Source: Verrucomicrobiota bacterium
Lineage (GTDB): Bacteria; Verrucomicrobiota; Kiritimatiellia; CAIQIC01; Lenti-01
Direction: 5' to 3'
NCBI GenBank assembly: GCA_022709625.1
Contig: JAKLIL010000139.1
Coordinates: 1 to 5,637 of the forward strand
DNA: 5,637 nucleotides
Of the stretch, positions 4,640 through 5,637 are shown piece after piece. The notes under the pieces are model-generated. The model searched no databases. It was not told the DNA's origin and saw nothing but the letters and a program-made list of their open reading frames with translations. A program made the position numbers and the translations under genes. Each line of letters starts with the position of its first letter. The stretch's first letter is position 1.

Positions 4640-5637
4640 ATGGAAAACCGCAACGTCATCCGGTTCGCGTTCGCGGTGGGCGGATTCACGATGCTCAGCC
4701 GCGTGCTGGGCATGGCGCGCGACGTGCTGACGGCCGGAGTCTTCGGCACTTCGCTGGCGATGTCGTCGTTCGTGGTGGCGTTCCGCCTGCCGAACCTGTT
4801 CCGGGCGCTGTTCGGCGAAGGCGCGCTGTCCTCCGCGTTCGTGCCGGTGTTCATGGAGGCGCGCCGGAACGAAGGGGAATCCGAGGCGTGGCGGCTGGCC
4901 CGCCGGGTGATCACGCTGGTGGCGGCGGTGCTGCTGGGCATCGTGGCGGCAGGCATCGCCGGGATGAGCGCCGCCCTGCGCTGGCCGGGCCTGGGCGCCA
5001 AGGCCGCGGCGGTCCTGCCGCTGGCGCGCATCATGCTGCCCTACGTCTTTTTCATCTGCATGGCCGCGCTGGCCATGGCCGTGCTCAATTCCTACCGGAA
5101 ATTCGCGGTTTCGGCCTTCACCCCGGCGCTGCTCAACGTCGTGTGGATCCTTTCCGTCCTGTTCATCGTGCCGCTGCTGCGCGGCGGTCCTACGCGCCAG
5201 ATCCAGGCGCTGGCGTGGACCGTGTTCGCGGCGGGGGTCGTGCAGCTCGCCTACCAGCTGCCGGCCTTGTTCCGCGTGGGCTGGCGGCCGGGCATCGACG
5301 CGGATTGGCGCGATCCGCGCGTAAAACAGGTCTTCCTGCTGATGGGGCCTTCCGCCCTCGGCTTGGCCGTCAACCAAATCAACGTGCTGGTCAACAGCAT
5401 GATCGCCATGTGGGTCGGGCCCTGGGCGCCGTCGGCGCTGTTCTACGCCGAACGCCTCATCTACCTGCCGCAGGGGATCCTAGCGACGGCGCTGGGGACG
5501 GTGCTGCTGCCGGTGCTCTCCGATTTCGCCGCGCAGCGCAAGCACGCCGAGATGCGCGCGGCGATCCATCACGGGTTGCGCACGCTGCTGTTCGTGATGA
5601 CCCCCGCCGCGGTGGGGCTGTTCGTGCTGGCCGGACC
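4640..5637 (+). CDS. murJ: Lipid II flippase MurJ (MviN family), N-terminal 332 residues, cut by window end
   Basis: MurJ is a MOP-superfamily inner-membrane protein, usually about 500 residues with 14 helices, that flips lipid II for peptidoglycan synthesis. The frame starts at ATG 4640 and runs off the window, so roughly two thirds is present. Family signatures: 'LSRVLGMARD' (19-28), 'FRLPNLFRALFGEGALSSAF' (48-67), 'LPYVFFICMAALAMAVLNSY' (133-152), 'FTPALLNVVWI' (160-170) and 'YAERLIYLPQG' (269-279). Aligned from memory with E. coli MurJ, Arg18, Arg24, Arg52, Glu57 and Arg270 correspond to Arg21, Arg27, Arg55, Glu60 and Arg272, all kept; the Asp39 position appears to be Ser42. Eight or more hydrophobic helices are visible. 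The gap to nth is 4 nt, with only AGG (4634-4636) as a weak ribosome site, so translation may be coupled to nth. Its presence implies a peptidoglycan-making cell. Confidence 0.96.
   Translation, partial: MENRNVIRFAFAVGGFTMLSRVLGMARDVLTAGVFGTSLAMSSFVVAFRLPNLFRALFGEGALSSAFVPVFMEARRNEGESEAWRLARRVITLVAAVLLGIVAAGIAGMSAALRWPGLGAKAAAVLPLARIMLPYVFFICMAALAMAVLNSYRKFAVSAFTPALLNVVWILSVLFIVPLLRGGPTRQIQALAWTVFAAGVVQLAYQLPALFRVGWRPGIDADWRDPRVKQVFLLMGPSALGLAVNQINVLVNSMIAMWVGPWAPSALFYAERLIYLPQGILATALGTVLLPVLSDFAAQRKHAEMRAAIHHGLRTLLFVMTPAAVGLFVLAG

Noticed and set aside
4409..5377. Minus-strand open frame of 322 codons
   Set aside because: It is antisense to nth and murJ, both unmistakable. The product is rich in His, Arg, Gln and Gly with no recognisable domain.

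Overview
The window is GC-rich, bacterial and densely coded. Every gene I can support lies on the + strand, usually with short gaps or overlaps. The only firmly named genes, nth and murJ, are housekeeping genes. The 5' fragment carries an 'FDDSAW' carbohydrate-type beta-sandwich motif, common in the large glycoside-hydrolase-rich proteomes of PVC bacteria. With the high GC and a CpXC protein, this makes a Verrucomicrobiota/Kiritimatiellota-like Gram-negative my best guess. That is inference at low confidence; no rRNA or other decisive marker is present.

Layout. Positions 1-525 hold the C-terminal end of a beta-sandwich (jelly-roll) protein, followed by a weak terminator-like hairpin. Positions 650-1006 and 1185-1541 are two tandem 118-residue STAS-domain proteins of the SpoIIAA / anti-sigma-antagonist type. 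They are about 58% identical with no gaps, so they are a local duplication, and each has its own upstream region. The second STAS gene continues 25 bp later into a 305-residue single-pass membrane protein (1567-2484) with a Pro/Ala-rich linker and predicted coiled coil. That gene overlaps by one base (TGATG) a 233-residue single-pass membrane protein (2484-3185) whose C-terminal domain looks PsbP-like. A perfect 8-bp GC hairpin follows. Positions 3263-3955 encode a CpXC-domain putative zinc protein, 3967-4635 endonuclease III (nth, GTG start), and 4640-5637 the first 332 residues of the lipid II flippase MurJ, cut by the window edge.

Function. STAS2 and the two membrane proteins look like one transcription unit. 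I infer a cytoplasmic partner-switch type regulator tied to two envelope-anchored proteins of unknown function; this is the least understood part of the window. No HATPase anti-sigma kinase, PP2C phosphatase or sigma factor is present, so any partners are encoded elsewhere. CpXC, nth and murJ form a second tight cluster with gaps of 11 and 4 nt, probably grouped for expression rather than for a common pathway.

Non-coding stretches are short (124, 178, 25, 77, 11 and 4 bp). I see no tRNA, rRNA, CRISPR, insertion sequence or origin.
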